This document shows positions 9,399 to 18,613 of a stretch of DNA of 21,352 nucleotides, one piece after another (within the stretch, counting starts at the first letter, position 1; every line of letters starts with the position of its first letter). Location of the stretch: positions 1 through 21,352 of the forward strand of contig JAANSK020269603.1 in NCBI GenBank assembly GCA_011763485.2, read 5' to 3'. Under the pieces are notes generated by a model. That model did not search any database, had not been told where the DNA came from, and saw nothing but the letters and a program-made list of their open reading frames with translations. The position numbers and the translations under genes were made by a program. Source of the stretch: Isoetes engelmannii (Eukaryota; Streptophyta; Lycopodiopsida; Isoetales; Isoetaceae).

Positions 9399-10250
9399 TT
9401 GAGCATACCGTCCTCAGATATGGTCAAATGCTGGACAAGTCTTGAGCGCATGGCATTCATCCTCAGTGGCTTCTTGTTGGCAACACTGACAAATCCTATC
9501 CTCGCGTGCCTCCCCGATCCGTCGGTCTGTCTCAATGCGGAGGCGATACGCCCCTGTGCGAATGGAAGCTATCAGTCTGCGCTTCTTCATGGGCAACGGG
9601 ATGCACAAGTCGTGTTGTGGTGGACCTCGTGTGAGCATGGAATTGACCTGCTGCCGATAGTGTGCCAACTTGACGTGTGTCAAAGCATCTGCATCCCAGA
9701 GTTATTAAGGATGCAATCCTCAAAGTAGTGTCTCAATTCATCGTGGTCCTCCATTCACACCTGCACGCACCTGCGTGCCTATACATTCCATCAGGAGAAC
9801 CACTAAGCTTGCTTGTTCTTCAAGCAGGCTTTGAGGCGTTGTGGGTCCATAGCTACCTCTAAAGCAAGATTGGGCAAATGTGCACCAACTACCTTCTGGA
9901 TGAAAATAATATGACGGTCCAGTGCGGCCCTCTGAAGGGGATGATCGATATGGAACTGTAAACTTCAACCCAACTGCTCGTGCCCAGAAGCTCTTATGTA
10001 CTTGTTCCAGGTCATTCCAGTAACGAGAGATATCACCGATCCCCACACCTCCGCCCCATACAAGAGAACAGGTTTGACCAAAGCCTTGAACAGGTGTGCT
10101 TGATGACCCCAAGCATACAGCTCTGCCTTGTGATTGTTGTTCTGCATGGCATACAATGCCTTGCAACCTCCTGTGACGCGCAACCTGATGGAAGCGTCCC
10201 AATGTGTGGTAGGAAGAAAAGCCTTAAAAAGAGGTGGAATAGACATTTTG
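9399..10250 (-). mobile_element. LINE (non-LTR) 3' half, degenerate
   Basis: C-terminal part of a LINE ORF2 read on the minus strand. From high to low coordinates: GGCKALYAMQNN and HLFKALVKPVLLYGAEVWG (about 10040-10110), typical of the segment after the reverse transcriptase core; a frame change near 10000; YRSSPSEGRTGP and neighbouring sequence; a further break near 9690-9740; then THVKLAHYRQQVNSM and a terminal zinc knuckle (C-x2-C-x9-H-x4-C) at 9435-9491, ending near the stop at 9414. At least two frameshifts make it a pseudogene. The endonuclease and RT core are absent, consistent with ordinary LINE 5' truncation. It could belong to the same family as the forward fragment at 2320-3320, but the two do not overlap enough to test. 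Confidence 0.88.
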
Positions 10251-10704
10251 TCTCCCTAAGACCTGACGGCTATTGGACTTATGTAGCAGAGGCGAGCTCC
10301 CCCCCCCTGGGGGTTTGCTACTAACATACAATGCTGGTATTTGACGATAGCTTGTTTCTTTATATTCCAGTACACCGCTTTTACTTGGCTTCTTGGCCAT
10401 GCGTGTCAGCTTTGAACCTTGCTTTTGCGGGCTCCATTGATCCACATCTCATGTGTCTGAAATTATGAACCCTGGATTTTGGTGCACCAATTTTGAAATA
10501 TGGAGATGGAGTACCAGCCGGCAAGCTGTACCCACTCTATCTTGGTGGTCAGTCAAAGGTTTTCTTCACTGTCCCGACACTTTAAGTCCTCTCATTTTTT
10601 TACTATTGTGGAACATAGTATTGGTGCCTAGTAGTGGTGTCCAATGGCAACAGAGTCTAGCGGCAACAGAGTTGCACTGACCTGCACCACATTAGTGAAT
10701 CCGA
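10251..10704. other. Unassigned, with short exon-like open frame
   Basis: No full gene. A plus-strand reading at about 10469-10585 is open for 38 codons between stops and looks protein-like (FGAPILKYGDGVPAGKLYP, then LYLGGQSKVFF). It has no start codon and no convincing splice acceptor. It may be a relic exon of a gene I do not recognise. Confidence 0.3.
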
Positions 10705-10757
10705 TTACTATTAGGATTGAAAAACCACGCCCCGACGGGTTTTTGAGGAAAAACCTT
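10705..10757 (-). repeat. LTR-end-like motif, copy B
   Basis: Direct-orientation partner of 9181-9234, about 1.5 kb away. The pair brackets the antisense LINE fragment. Sequence beyond the 54-bp block is not shared, so these are not long LTRs of one intact element. They may be separate solo-LTR remnants. Confidence 0.55.
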
Positions 10758-10758
10758 A

Positions 10759-10877
10759 ACTCCTTTCCTACTTCCTTACTCTGCAATATTCTGGCCTCCA
10801 TAATGTTATTATTTTCCATACTTCCATCTGATTCCTTTTTCCACCGGACTCCTTCCTAGTGTGCAATATTCTGGCCT
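10759..10877. repeat. 80-bp spaced short repeat
   Basis: TGCAATATTCTGGCCT occurs at 10782-10797 and 10862-10877. Each copy is preceded by a similar ACTCCTT(T)CCTA phrase. This is probably a diverged local tandem duplication with a period of about 80 bp. Confidence 0.75.
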
Positions 10878-11352
10878 GTGATGTCTGACCTGTTAGAGAA
10901 CTGCACAAATTTGCATATAATCATGTTAGAAATCCTTTATCCCTTTGTCGAAGCTATTAGCAAAATGATAATCACGGCTAACTACAGGATCATGATTTAT
11001 CCCAATCGTGGCTTTGTTTGCACAGTTCACCTTCTATATTTGCCAACGACATTGTTATCAAGCCATAATCGACCTTCTGCTCATTCTGCTAAGCTTGAAA
11101 GTGCTTTTTGCCTAATGTTTACTGCAAAAATATTGCTTTCAAGCTGATTAAACACGTCTAAAGCTCCATTACAGAGCTATAATCAATAAAACAGTTAGAG
11201 ATAAATTGATAAACATTTGTATAAGTGTTACTATTTCCTTCTAAGTTCATCCTGATTCTGCTCCCCTGCTAATGGACATTACTCACCAAACTTCACAAAG
11301 CCTATCTCCAAGTCCCACTACAATATTTGAGCAGTTGTTTCTCTGTTTTGTT
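10878..11352. other. Intergenic, no gene seen
   Basis: AT-rich sequence. The open frame at 10878-11147 (89 codons) has no recognisable motif and ordinary AT-rich composition. I do not call it a gene. Confidence 0.4.
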
Positions 11353-11360
11353 GTTGGCAG

Positions 11361-11703
11361 CATAGTTGGGAGCAAACGCAAACGTTTGCAAGCTTGCAAA
11401 CATTTGCATCAAATGTGCAAACGTCTTGTTTGCATCTGCTATTACACATATACAAAAAATACTTCATATATTTATAATTTTAGAACTTTAAAGAGCTCAT
11501 AAACAATGACCTGATCCCATTCTGGCCCTTCTCCCATTTCATCTAATCTGTGTTATTTAACATTATAGGCATTATAGTGGAGAATAAAAATACAGAAAAA
11601 CATGTGGTATTTTTTGGTTCATGTGCAAACACGTTTGCGAACACTGCAAACAATGTTTGCAAACGTTTGCGAAAAAGTGCAAACGTGTTTGCTCCCAACT
11701 ATG
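11361..11703. mobile_element. hAT-like MITE, copy 1 (343 bp)
   Basis: The element starts CATAGTTGGGAGCAAACG and ends with its near-exact inverse (CTCCCAACTATG preceded by GCAAACGTGTTTG). The flanks GTTGGCAG (11353-11360) and GTTAGCAA (11704-11711) agree at 6 of 8 bases, and both differences are transitions. This fits a decayed 8-bp target-site duplication. The subterminal 60-100 bp on each side are filled with GCAAACG/CGTTTGC words, partly palindromic. Terminal inverted repeats, 8-bp TSD and dense subterminal repeats are the signature of hAT elements. No transposase is encoded, so it is non-autonomous. Its ends match those of copy 2 in inverted orientation. Confidence 0.9.
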
Positions 11704-11711
11704 GTTAGCAA

Positions 11712-12477
11712 ATAATTTACTACAAGAGCTATGTCCTGCCTATAGTGTATAAACTTCTAAGAGCTCTTGTTAGCTAAATCTTAAGCTCTTTTTAGAGCTT
11801 TGAACATAGCTACAAATTTAACACACAGATTCGAAACATACAAGTTCAACTATAATTGCACGTTTGTATTATTGCGAAGACTTACACTCTTGAGCGATTA
11901 GTAACTCTTTAGCGCCTTACCGAAGCTTTACACAGATCAATAGAAACCAAGAAGCAACTTATAGGCATTCAAGCAAACAAATTTGCACAAAATAGAGCTG
12001 TAAGAACGAGGAAGCGGAGCCATAGCTTAAAGCCCCAAGCAAATCCATAGCTTAAAGGAAGGCAGGCTTGCACGAATAGATTATTATCTAAGATATTTTT
12101 CCTATCTACAATTGAAAATAGAGTACGATCTATCAAGCCGTATTGCAATTAAGACCACTTTGGTTTGCAACCAGATGGGAAGAATCATGGGATTAATCTT
12201 TCAAGATTGAGTTCTATTGCAAGCTCCGGTTCCATTGATGTCGAATCTCACTGATGCCAAATCTGCTGCGTAAGGCTCCATCGCCATTTCGTATGTAGCC
12301 AACAGGAGAGGGAAGATAGAACAAATATTTGTGGTGTGGATTTGTTGGTTAATTCGGATAGGAAGTCATTTCCATCTCTGCTAATTCCTTTATGCTTTTC
12401 TCTAGATGATGTTGAATCTAGAGCTTTTTTAATATATGATGTTTCTCTAGTTGCCTTATGTTATATGGGAAATCTTT
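11712..12477. other. Intergenic, no gene seen
   Basis: AT-rich with no recognised coding region. The phrase TCCATAGCTTAAAG or a near copy occurs at about 12018 and 12041, a minor local repeat. Confidence 0.4.
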
Positions 12478-12585
12478 ATTATGTTCTCTTTATAGCAGGC
12501 TTGTCTAACCCATGCTCCATCTGTAGTACTTATATAGAAAATATTCATTACGTTCTCTTTATATCAGGCTTGTCTAATCCCTGCT
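12478..12585. repeat. 39-bp direct repeat, 69-bp spacing
   Basis: ATTATGTTCTCTTTATAGCA and what follows at 12478-12516 recurs at 12547-12585 with about four mismatches. Both lie inside a 94-codon open frame (12336-12620) that reads as hydrophobic AT-rich sequence. The repeat gives it a duplicated YYVLFIAGLSNPC phrase. I do not regard that frame as a gene. Confidence 0.8.
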
Positions 12586-12689
12586 ACAACGTTTCCTGGC
12601 TTCTTAGGCTATCCACGTAGCAAGCCACCTCAGCTCAAATGAATTTCAGCTATTAGATCTTCTAATTTTCAATCTAACAGTTCTGAAAA

Positions 12690-13010
12690 TTAGAGAGCCT
12701 CAAGAAATATAGTCGTATCCCAAGGAAGAAAATCCCTGAGCCTTTCAGAGTTGAGTTTCTGCATATCCAAATTTGGAGGTGGATCATGCGAAGGTAAGTT
12801 TCTTGCTACAAACGTAGCATTAGGTGTCATTTTTTCCTCTCTGGTAGGCTTGCACGAGCAAGTAATAGATGAGGACATCAGGAGGAAGAACAATGCAGCC
12901 ACTACAAGGGAGAAGGGTTGACAACGTCTAATTGTCGATTTTACCGTCGATATAGCCCAACAACTTTGTAGTGAGAGGTATTGAAGAGGCTTCCCATGCT
13001 TTCTGAACAA
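12690..13010 (-). CDS. Hypothetical small membrane or secreted protein
   Basis: 106-residue minus-strand frame that I do not recognise. The N-terminus is basic (RKHGKP; STIRRCQ), then a strongly hydrophobic segment at about residues 32-50 (PFSLVVAALFFLLMSSSIT) with cysteines just after (CSCKP). A polar tail ends in SERLRDFLPWDTTIFLEAL. The shape fits a type II membrane anchor or a small secreted peptide precursor. It does not show the C-terminal motifs of CLE, CEP, PSY, RGF or RALF peptides that I know. It may be only a first exon or a chance frame. It lies between the two MITE copies with no obvious promoter. Confidence 0.3.
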   Translation of the reverse strand: MFRKHGKPLQYLSLQSCWAISTVKSTIRRCQPFSLVVAALFFLLMSSSITCSCKPTREEKMTPNATFVARNLPSHDPPPNLDMQKLNSERLRDFLPWDTTIFLEAL

Positions 13011-14004
13011 TTTTGGTGGGCTGCGCTCAAAATGAGGTGTGTGTTTTGATGTTTTAGAATCGGTGTTCCTTCAAGGCGCTGCTAGACACAAAGAACAGAC
13101 TAATTTTTGCCCATGACACGCACCATTGAAAATCTTCAAGCCATTTTTTTATGAAAAGCTAAGTCCAAATCTTGCCCATCTTATGAAAATTTTGCGATCT
13201 AAGAGGACCAACTTTATAGTCGGCTTCTTTGCCGAGGCCCACCACCGACAAAGAAAATTTACTTGGCTCGTTTTTGTCTGGAAATTTAAGAGCTACTTCT
13301 TTTTTAGAAAATCCAGAACTCATCCAAGCTCAGGTGCATCTACTAGATCATCCCAAACTTATAACAGCTTATTAAAAGGACCTATTAATTAGAACACCAT
13401 TTCGGAGCTCGAAAAAAGAAACAGGTGCAAATTGCTAACAACATGCATTTGTTTATGACAACTATATAGATCATCATAGACAGATATTGATGTGGCTAAC
13501 AACTTTACATATTAGATGTATAGATGTGGGCAATTTTATTTTTTTGAGAAAAAATTAGCTCCATAAACCCTTTGGCATAACGGTTCGAAAATGGTCAGGC
13601 CAAACTAACTTAGCAATTTATCCAAGATCAGTAGTGACCAATATTTTATGTCGTTTCAAAACTGTAGGGAGATTAAGAAAACACCATGCCTGTTTCCAGC
13701 GATATCCCCTGTTTTAGTGTATGCAGAGTCCATCTCCTGTTCCAGAGTCTATCCCGTGTTTCCAGCGATATCTCTAGCCTATCAAAATGCTACAAGAAAC
13801 TTGATCGACATTCCTGATGCTCACACGACTTCTGCATCAGCCCAATCTTAACAAACCGATAACCTACAATTAGGATTTACTGGAGTTGTTCACGACAGTT
13901 TCAATCCTAGAAATTTCTTTCTGTATTTGTCTTATTTCAGAGTTCCAGAATCTATCTCCTTTTCTAAGGGTTAAAGCAATGATTTGTATAAGGTGTGATA
14001 GCTC
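13011..14004. other. Intergenic, no gene seen
   Basis: AT-rich. Minor repeats only: TGTTTCCAGCGATATC at about 13690 and 13758, and CCAGAGTCTATC/CCAGAATCTATC phrases. Open frames are short and without motifs. Confidence 0.4.
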
Positions 14005-14100
14005 TGGAAGCTCTAAAGTTGGTCAACTAGTCCAGCTCTAGAGTGGAAGCTCTAGAGTTGGTCAACTATTCCAGATAGCTATGGAAGCTCTAGATCTGTT
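14005..14100. repeat. 39-bp tandem repeat, about 2.5 copies
   Basis: TGGAAGCTCTARAGTTGGTC starts at 14005 and 14044, and a shortened copy starts at 14082 (period 38-39 bp). The first two copies differ by two bases over 31. Confidence 0.85.
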
Positions 14101-14543
14101 CCTCTATTTCTTGAACATGTGTGGCTTTGGTTAAACAAGATTTCTCTTCGTAAGCATGTGTGCAAGGGTGGGAGATTCATAGGCTTGATAAGCTCTTGAA
14201 CGAAGACACCGTGTCTTTCTCTTTTTTGTCTTGCTCTGTTCGCATTTCTTGCTCTGATCACATTTGTAAATTTTTATTTGTATTGTATAGCATATGAAGG
14301 CCTAGGAAAGCCCTTCACTATTATTCAAGATCTCTGGACATGGAAGGGCATTGGAACTGCCATTTCATGGCGGAGGGTTCATATCCCTAATTATTTTGCT
14401 TCCATCTTCTCATGCTAGTCACAAGCAATGTTGTGGTGCTATTGTTGACGAGGTTCAGCTTTGTTGAAGCCTATTCTATCACCCTGTTGTTAATGAAATA
14501 AGGCTGGAAATGGAAACCTGATATGCCTGTTGTACCAGAAGAA
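14101..14543. other. Intergenic, no gene seen
   Basis: No coding or RNA feature is recognised. AGGGTTCATATCCCT near 14376 looks like a tRNA T-arm in isolation, but no tRNA fold surrounds it. Confidence 0.4.
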
Positions 14544-14551
14544 AGTATAAT

Positions 14552-15048
14552 CATAGTTGGGAGCAAACGCGTTTGCACTTTTTTGCAAATGTTGTTTGCA
14601 AACACCGTTTGCAAACGCGTTTGCACATGCACCGAAAATGGTTAAAACCCAAAAAAAAGAAATCAGCAAATCAAACATTCCAAAAACGGATTCGGCTTTC
14701 TTGGCATCTCTGAGCAGCCTAATTCAAGCGCGCAGGTGGCATCTCGAATCAGAAATGGCCGGATTTGGGAATATTTGCCGCAATAGCCTTCCTGCTCCAA
14801 TTTCTAGGCGCCCAGGTAAGCCTTCTAAGCGCCCAGGTAAGCATCTTCTCTGTGTTTCTTAGTGTCGGTCTAGCACGACAGGATACATAGAGAAATTTCA
14901 GCATGGTTCTTAGTTCTAGATGATATTTGGGGATTTCTGATCAGTATTTCTTATATATCTGTAACATAGCAGATGCAAACAAGACGTTTGCACATTTGGT
15001 GCAAACGTTTGCAAACGGTGTTTGCGTTTGCGTTTGCTTCCAACTATG
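14552..15048. mobile_element. hAT-like MITE, copy 2 (497 bp)
   Basis: Same family as copy 1, in opposite orientation. The left end is CATAGTTGGGAGCAAACG and the right end is GCTTCCAACTATG, its inverse with one change. The flanks AGTATAAT (14544-14551) and AGTTTAAT (15049-15056) match at 7 of 8, an 8-bp target-site duplication as in hAT. Its right 100 bp, reverse complemented, follows the left end of copy 1 (GCAAACG words, then AAATGTGCAAACGTCTTG and TTTGCATCTGCTAT). Its left end matches the right end of copy 1. The interior is about 150 bp longer than in copy 1 and includes a small GCGCCCAGGTAAGC duplication (about 14808 and 14829). The 101-codon frame starting at 14557 is a by-product of the repeats. 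Confidence 0.93.
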
Positions 15049-15071
15049 AGTTTAATCACGATTTTTGTTGG

Positions 15072-15212
15072 GATCTTAATTTTTTGTTTCACTGTATCAT
15101 TTTATGTACTAATATGTTGGCTGGCCTAATGGCACGTATATTTGAACAGATCTTAATTTTTTGTTTCACTGTATCATTTTATGTACTAATACGTTGGCTT
15201 GCCTAATGGCAC
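15072..15212. repeat. 64-bp direct repeat, 77-bp period
   Basis: GATCTTAATTTTTTGTTTCA and what follows at 15072-15135 recurs at 15149-15212 with only two differences, separated by 13 bp. It starts 16 bp after the target-site duplication of the MITE. Confidence 0.92.
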
Positions 15213-16236
15213 TGAGCAACACATGCTGTTAAGAGAAGACATGTGATGTGCTGCTTCTGTTGCAATGCAGCACATTTAAATGAATGCCAATCTTCAAGTT
15301 TTACTTTGTTGTTTCATGTAATTGAGAAACATGCATTGGCCGTTGGGCAGGAGCCTTCTTTGATCCATGTTGGGTTGGCTTATTGCAGGAGTACGCATAC
15401 GTTTGGTTTCTGTGTTTAGGATAGCAGACATGATGTGTTCTTTTTGTAATTGATGGCATGGCCCATGTTGTTGCTTCATGTTAATCAATGTTAATGTTCA
15501 AGTTTTGTGTTAGAACTCAGGGACATGTGTCTTCAGATTGCTAAGTCAATCTCAAAGAAATCATTGACTTGAGTACCATTGTCCCCAAATCATAGTGTGA
15601 TATGGAAAATGGGGTTTGACCCCATCTTGCTTTTGAACGACGGCCCAGGATTGTGGAGAGGGAATATTTTATGTAATATTCCATGGATCAAGGGCTAGGG
15701 ATGGACGTGTATAAAGGACGTACAGACAGAGTATAACTCATGCACCTCTGACCTGGCTTCAAGCTTCAAGTCGAGTAAAGTTTAATCGATGGTGAGCTCC
15801 TGCAATTCCCACAAAAAAAAAAAGGGTAGCACATCCATTGGGGTGATTCATTGAACTTTTCTTGCTTGGAAGCCTTCCCGTTGAAAGAAGACTTTTTGCA
15901 ATGACCAGCAGCTTAATTATGCCATATAATTGACGTCCTCCATGAATGCATTCTCCATTCTTCTTCCCAATCTTTCTCTTTGAAGGCCAGCTATCTATTA
16001 TCCAGAGACTTATAGTTAGATTTGTATTGCCTTCTGATGATGATTGAACACACCATACTTACACACGTAATATTCAGTTTAGTAAGTCCAAATACGCAAA
16101 CCAATTATAACAATACATTTGAATGCAAATCATGCACCCAGCTTTAACAAAATAAAGAAAAAAAAACAATTTCTACCTGATATAAACAATATTGACAAAA
16201 ATATTTTACTTCTATGGCCCATCATCGACACATTAG
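15213..16236. other. 3' flank of IRX10; possible LTR relic
   Basis: No gene. A perfect 6-bp-stem hairpin (ATGGGG, TTTGA, CCCCAT) lies at 15609-15625. TATAAAGG at 15710 is followed by less AT-rich sequence to about 15800, with an A-run after 15811. This could be a solo-LTR or promoter remnant, but I find no convincing TG...CA pair with target duplication and no primer-binding site. The end of the IRX10 3'UTR should lie in this stretch and is not determined. Confidence 0.35.
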
Positions 16237-18078
16237 TTACCATGGTTTTAAATCTCCAGGTGGCCCATGACTCCAATTCAAAACTCTCTGACCTGGTTCC
16301 AAATAGATGGTCTTGTCATGTGGTAGCTTACGAGCTAAACCATTCAATATTTGATGGAAAGCATCCCCTTGTTGAGCTGGCTGTGGAAAAAGCATAGACT
16401 GCTTCATTGCAGGAGTAGCCAAGAGTCTTTGCTTCTTTAGCACTTCTTCATGTGGTATTGAAGTCAAAATAGTATCCAACTTAGGAACATCCTTTTCTGC
16501 CACAAATACTCCAATCTCTTCCCAAGGAATTGCATCTGCAAATGGCAGGACAATATCGTCGGCTATTATAACTGGAATACATCCAAAAATTACTCCTTCA
16601 ACAAGCCTTGGACTCCAAGGTGCCCATCCTAGAGGACATAAGCAAAATATGGCTCTTTGCATGTCTTCATAGTAAGTAATGGGATGCTCTGTAGATATGT
16701 CAAACAGTGGATTGTCTTTAAAGTTTTCCCAGACAGCTGCACGTGCACCTCTGCGCATCCAGAAAAGTAGGTAAATTTCATGGATTCTGTAACTATATAT
16801 AAATTATATCGACTTAAGATAGCATGGCTAAGCCTCACCTGGCATAATAGCCTCCCTCAGGATCGTTGCCCACATCATAGAAGAGACCTCTGAAATAAAC
16901 AAAAATTGAGCGTGGCGTACTTGGTGGAATAAGGTGAGCCTGCATCTTTTGGGGTGGACAGTAAGGTGGAATTACAATGGATCCCTCCTTCAGGCATACA
17001 TGGTAGCTTTGCCCAAATGTTTGAACCAATGTCGCACGTTGAAGCAGCGGTAGGATACCCCTTTCAATAGCTTTTTCTTCCTGAAAATTTATTAAGAATC
17101 AGCACCATAAGTGCAAATACATGTCTGTCCTAGTAATTAACAGATCAGTTCCATTGTGCTTTTACCAGAGCTACACTCTTAACAGAATGTCCAGTTTATA
17201 TTATTACTTCTCTACAGAATAAAAATTTCAACAATTAATGAAGGGGAAATACAATCCGCCATAAAATGAAATCTTGCTGAAGTCTGCCAAATTATAATGC
17301 ATTCTGTATGACATTATGCAGTGCTCTACAATGTGAACTGCAATTTGAACAAGATGTGTTACCTGGTAGTGGAAGCAGGCTCCAAAGTCATGTGGCACCA
17401 CAAAAAAATGATCAGCTCCCTCTGTACGATTCCAATATGGCCATTGGGTGGATATGTACCGAATAGCACTACGCATCATTCTTGGGGACTTAAATGGCAG
17501 TGGCAAGCCATTTGGCGTTAAATCACATGTAGTATACACAGGTGTGAAGAACCAATCTGCTTCTTCAGGATTAAGTGTTCTAACTGGACTTGTCAAGAGA
17601 AACTCATGCATGAATATTTCTGTAGCAAACATATGTGTAAGACATCTGGGATCTTTCTCGAGCATCCTCCTGTTATACTTCTTTGGTAGGTGGTAGACAA
17701 AGACCTTAAGCCTGCCCACTGGATCGTCTTCAAGTACATCTCCTGCGCTGCCTGTTAGATGCATTTTGTGATTAAGTAAACTGAATTGTTGGCATTCAAC
17801 ATACAGATCATCCGGACAACAAAATATTACGGCAGGATCCGGAAGATGCAACAATTAATAGAGGAAAAAATGATGAAACAATGCCATCAACAGAAGCAAG
17901 AGGCAAGCTGGTTTGATAAAGCTTAATAAAGATGAAACCTAGGGAGCCGTGATGCAATGAAATGAAGGTGAAGTGCCGAACCTGAGATCCGTTCATGTTG
18001 TTGATGCTGTTCTCCGGAACTGAATAGGGTAAAAAGTAGGAGGAGAGCGCAGAGGAGTAGTCCTACTGCTAACGCCAT
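16237..18078 (-). CDS. IRX10: IRX10-type xylan beta-1,4-xylosyltransferase (GT47)
   Basis: Complete four-exon gene: 18078-17982, 17751-17363, 17080-16839 and 16750-16237. All introns are GT-AG, of 230, 282 and 88 bp. Spliced length is 1242 nt, 413 residues, close to the Arabidopsis IRX10 and IRX10L lengths (about 412-415). Residues 1-21 are hydrophobic (MALAVGLLLCALLLLFTLFSS), a signal or anchor for the Golgi. The exostosin/GT47 domain follows: DVLEDDPVGRLKVFVYHLP from residue 37, then NPEEADWFFTPVYTTCDL, RTEGADHFFVVPHDFG, PRSIFVYFRGLFYDVGNDP, CPLGWAPWSPRLVE (281-294), GCIPVIIADDIVLPFADAIP (299-318), and the C-terminus PPGDLKPW. The family extends the xylan backbone with UDP-xylose, working with IRX9 and IRX14 in seed plants. 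IRX10 and IRX10L cannot be told apart here. Older annotations call such proteins probable glucuronosyltransferases. Confidence 0.96.
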
Positions 18079-18092
18079 AGCCAGACCACCAT
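18069..18092 (-). promoter_or_regulatory. Overlapping uORF at the IRX10 start
   Basis: An upstream ATG at 18092-18090 opens a seven-codon frame (MVVWLWR) ending in TAG at 18071-18069. It overlaps the main ATG (18078-18076) out of frame. If the transcript begins upstream, this could dampen IRX10 translation. The transcription start is unknown. Confidence 0.45.
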
Positions 18093-18613
18093 AACGGCAG
18101 ATCGTCTACGGTTCAGTTTAGGGGCCGCCTACACAACCGCTCCAATGGCCATGGTGCCATAAAATGCATAATGCTTCGTCCCTAAGAGATTGATCAAAAT
18201 GTTAATAATATGGTTTGTTGGCGAATTGAAATACGTTGGATTGCTTTCCTTCAAATTATGCCCCTTTTATTTATTTTTGCATAACCCTAGAGGTACAAGC
18301 TTGTCCATGTGCCACGTCATGGAAAAAAAAATGACACCGCTTGTTTTTGCCCATCGTGTGTGGTCAGGAGATTCACTGGAGCAGTGGAGAGCTGCCTTCC
18401 GACTATGTTTTTAGCAGCTAGCTTAACCCCTACTACAACAATTCCTGCAAATCTACCTTGTCCACGTGATAGGACAAATCAGCCAAAATTGATGAGGCCA
18501 TTCGATCATTAAATTTCTAATCAATACCTTCTGCCATCGACACAATGTTTTTCTTTCCCTCCGGCACTTCTTTTACCTACCAACATAAAATATAGCATTG
18601 CAACCTATGAACC

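Noticed and set aside
9399-9728. 109-codon plus frame
   Set aside because: Opposite-strand shadow of the LINE zinc-knuckle region.
11361-11703. CRISPR-like repeated GCAAACG words
   Set aside because: Spacing is irregular, words alternate in orientation and lie inside transposon ends in a plant genome.
12336-12620. 94-codon hydrophobic frame as a membrane protein
   Set aside because: Hydrophobicity comes from AT-rich, T-rich codons, and an internal 39-bp DNA repeat explains its pattern.
14557-14862. 101-codon plus frame and its minus counterpart rich in CxxxFANAFA words
   Set aside because: It is the translation of the GCAAACG subterminal repeats of the MITE.
17321-17696. Plus-strand frames opposite IRX10 exon 2
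   Set aside because: Antisense shadows of a conserved exon.
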